DNA from: Pseudomonadota bacterium
GTDB lineage: Bacteria; Pseudomonadota; Gammaproteobacteria; Burkholderiales; Burkholderiaceae_C
NCBI GenBank assembly: GCA_018241225.1
Contig: JAFEEG010000002.1
Location: 100,916-164,915, forward strand
Length of the DNA: 64,000 bases
Direction of reading: 5' to 3'
The notes beneath the pieces are model-generated. The model was not told the DNA's origin. It searched no databases and saw only the letters and a list, made by a program, of their open reading frames with translations. Of this stretch, positions 63,013 to 64,000 are shown piece after piece (position 1 is the first letter of the stretch; each line of letters starts with the position of its first letter). Both the position numbers and the translations under genes were made by a program.

Positions 63013-63605
63013 GCGTGGCTGAGAAAACGCCTTTCGTTAGGGTCTACGGCGGCGGCAATTTGCCGTTCAAGGTCGACCTTGAGGGCCTCCACCCTGCGGC
63101 GGATGCCGCCCGCGCTGTTGTAGAGACCGTCACCAGCACCGGCCACTATGTGCCGAAGGAGTCGATCTATGGCCTCAAAGAGACCGCAGAGGCCGTGTTG
63201 CACCAATTAGGCACCAGCGAGACCCCGCCCGACACACGACAAGCCGCCCAGGAGGATAATCAGACCATGGCAGCCGATTTGACCCGGGAAGAAATGAATG
63301 CGTCCATCAAGGCGTCGCAGGGTGAGATGCGCGCCGAGTGGGCCGAGTTTCGCGCGGAGATGGCTGACTTCCGATCGGAGATGAAGACCGGCCTGGCCGA
63401 CCTGCGCGCGGAGATGCACAAGGGTTTCGCCGACAACATCAAGTGGACCGTGACCGCCATCGTGGCGGTGGGCGTCGCGATGATCGCGGTGGCCAACTTC
63501 TTCAAGCCCGCGCCGGTGCCCGCAGCACCCCTGCAGGCGCCGGTGACGATCAACATGCCGGCCCAGGCGGTGCAGCCTGCGCCTACGCCGCCAAAGACGA
63601 ACTGA
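63009..63605 (+). CDS. Hypothetical coiled-coil protein with one membrane helix
   Basis: A 198-residue protein of unknown function. Residues ~90-140 form a charged coiled coil with near-repeats (GEMRAEWAEFRAEMADFRSE, then DLRAEMHKGFAD); residues ~145-163 are a membrane helix (WTVTAIVAVGVAMIAVANFF); the tail is Pro/Ala-rich. It resembles DUF1640-type coiled-coil membrane proteins in layout only. ATGA-coupled to the preceding gene and followed by a strong terminator. Confidence 0.7.
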   Translation: MSVAEKTPFVRVYGGGNLPFKVDLEGLHPAADAARAVVETVTSTGHYVPKESIYGLKETAEAVLHQLGTSETPPDTRQAAQEDNQTMAADLTREEMNASIKASQGEMRAEWAEFRAEMADFRSEMKTGLADLRAEMHKGFADNIKWTVTAIVAVGVAMIAVANFFKPAPVPAAPLQAPVTINMPAQAVQPAPTPPKTN

Positions 63606-63616
63606 GCAGCCAAAAG

Positions 63617-63640
63617 AAAGCCACCCTCGGGTGGCTTTTT
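63617..63640 (+). terminator. Rho-independent terminator
   Basis: Stem AAAGCCACC / GGTGGCTTT with loop CTCG, followed by TT. It lies 11 nt after the 63605 stop and ends the HTH/hypothetical gene transcript. Confidence 0.9.
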
Positions 63641-64000
63641 CAATGGGGCAGGTCACTTGCTACGCGGCCTTGCGCGGGGCAGGGTCCGGCTTGTAGTTTC
63701 GCTTCATCGCCTCGACGCTGGCGGCGTGCAGAGCAAGCATGCAGTGACGATCGCTACCAGCTGAGGCTAGTCGAGTGACGGGTCAATTAGATCGGTCGCT
63801 CGTAAGTGCGCGTTGTACGGAACAAGTTCGTTTTCCTCGGGCGACGACCAATGCACGCGCGCCATGGGGGCTGTCTGAATTTTTGTGTGCAAAGCGCTGC
63901 GTAGCCTTGTCCACGGCGGCGGGCGTCGCTTGCGACGCACGACCGACCCGGTGGGCAAGTCGGTTTCATGCTACACGTCGGCTAGCGTGAAGCGATCGCC
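63641..64000. other. No supported gene; short open fragments only
   Basis: This 360-bp end of the window has no convincing gene. On the minus strand a fragment ending at 63660 (MKRNYKPDPAPRKAA at its C terminus) and a short frame beginning MARVHWSSPEENEL (63767-63865) are open, but neither has a ribosome site or recognised domain. They may be gene remnants or parts of a gene beyond 64000. Confidence 0.4.

Larger units (their letters stand above)
58688..64000. mobile_element. Integrated genomic element at tRNA-Ala (left part)
   Basis: Everything right of the tRNA carries accessory features: tyrosine integrase, serine resolvase with res site, Cro-like HTH protein, unrecognised small genes. The DNA looks less GC-rich with more A/T runs than the housekeeping genes to the left. 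The right end is not in the window, so size and type (prophage, ICE, plasmid-like island) are open. Confidence 0.75.

Overview
The window is high-GC DNA from a betaproteobacterium, most likely a Comamonadaceae member (Variovorax/Acidovorax-like). This is inferred from the gene families (Bug/TctC receptor, BPSS1780-type membrane protein, DUF2782 next to polA and a homoserine kinase of the aminoglycoside-phosphotransferase fold), from many TRAP transporters and from ATGA/TGATG-coupled operons. No 16S rRNA is present, so genus is not proven.

Layout. 1-2.6 kb: end of a TRAP transporter operon (dctPQM) and a fluoride channel gene, crcB. 2.6-8.8 kb: a six-gene Mrp-type Na+/H+ antiporter operon whose first gene fuses subunits A and B. 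8.9-10.8 kb: a LysR regulator convergent with a Bug-type solute receptor. 10.9-12.7 kb: bactofilin, a small membrane/coiled-coil protein and an M23 endopeptidase. 12.9-20.4 kb: a molybdenum hydroxylase operon of form II 'CO dehydrogenase' type (coxS-L-M-D-E-G and xdhC/coxI) divergent from a GAF/PAS/Fis regulator. 21.8-28.9 kb: molybdate uptake (modE, modABC, ModE box) and tungstate-type uptake (tupBCA with an HTH/binding-domain regulator). The window therefore places an Mo enzyme, its maturation genes and two oxyanion importers side by side. 28.9-30.2 kb: an EgtB/SenA-like FGE-domain protein lacking one expected iron ligand. 30.4-34.1 kb: a second TRAP system (TakP-like receptor encoded convergently). 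34.2-37.3 kb: xseB-ispA-dxs isoprenoid operon. 37.5-40.9 kb: Rieske oxygenase, EamA exporter, sulfurtransferase, small acidic protein. 41-44.4 kb: His-rich ZIP transporter, amino-acid binding protein, D-amino-acid dehydrogenase. 44.4-44.9 kb: an intergenic block of nested inverted repeats. 44.9-48.8 kb: M20 peptidase, LysR, MFS exporter. 48.7-58.5 kb: polA, DUF2782, thrB, membrane protein, uvrD, guaC, alpha/beta hydrolase.

At 58.6 kb a tRNA-Ala(CGC) is followed directly by a tyrosine integrase. The rest of the window (to 64 kb, and probably beyond) looks like an integrated element: a serine resolvase with a recognisable three-site res region, a roughly 600-bp non-coding stretch with a strong promoter-like palindrome and several hairpins, a Cro-like HTH protein, and a coupled pair of unrecognised genes ending in a good terminator. 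Its base composition looks less GC-rich than the chromosome to the left.

The clearest candidates for something undescribed are the element's non-coding region and coupled gene pair, the nested inverted repeats at 44.4-44.85 kb, and the EgtB-like protein with an altered metal site.
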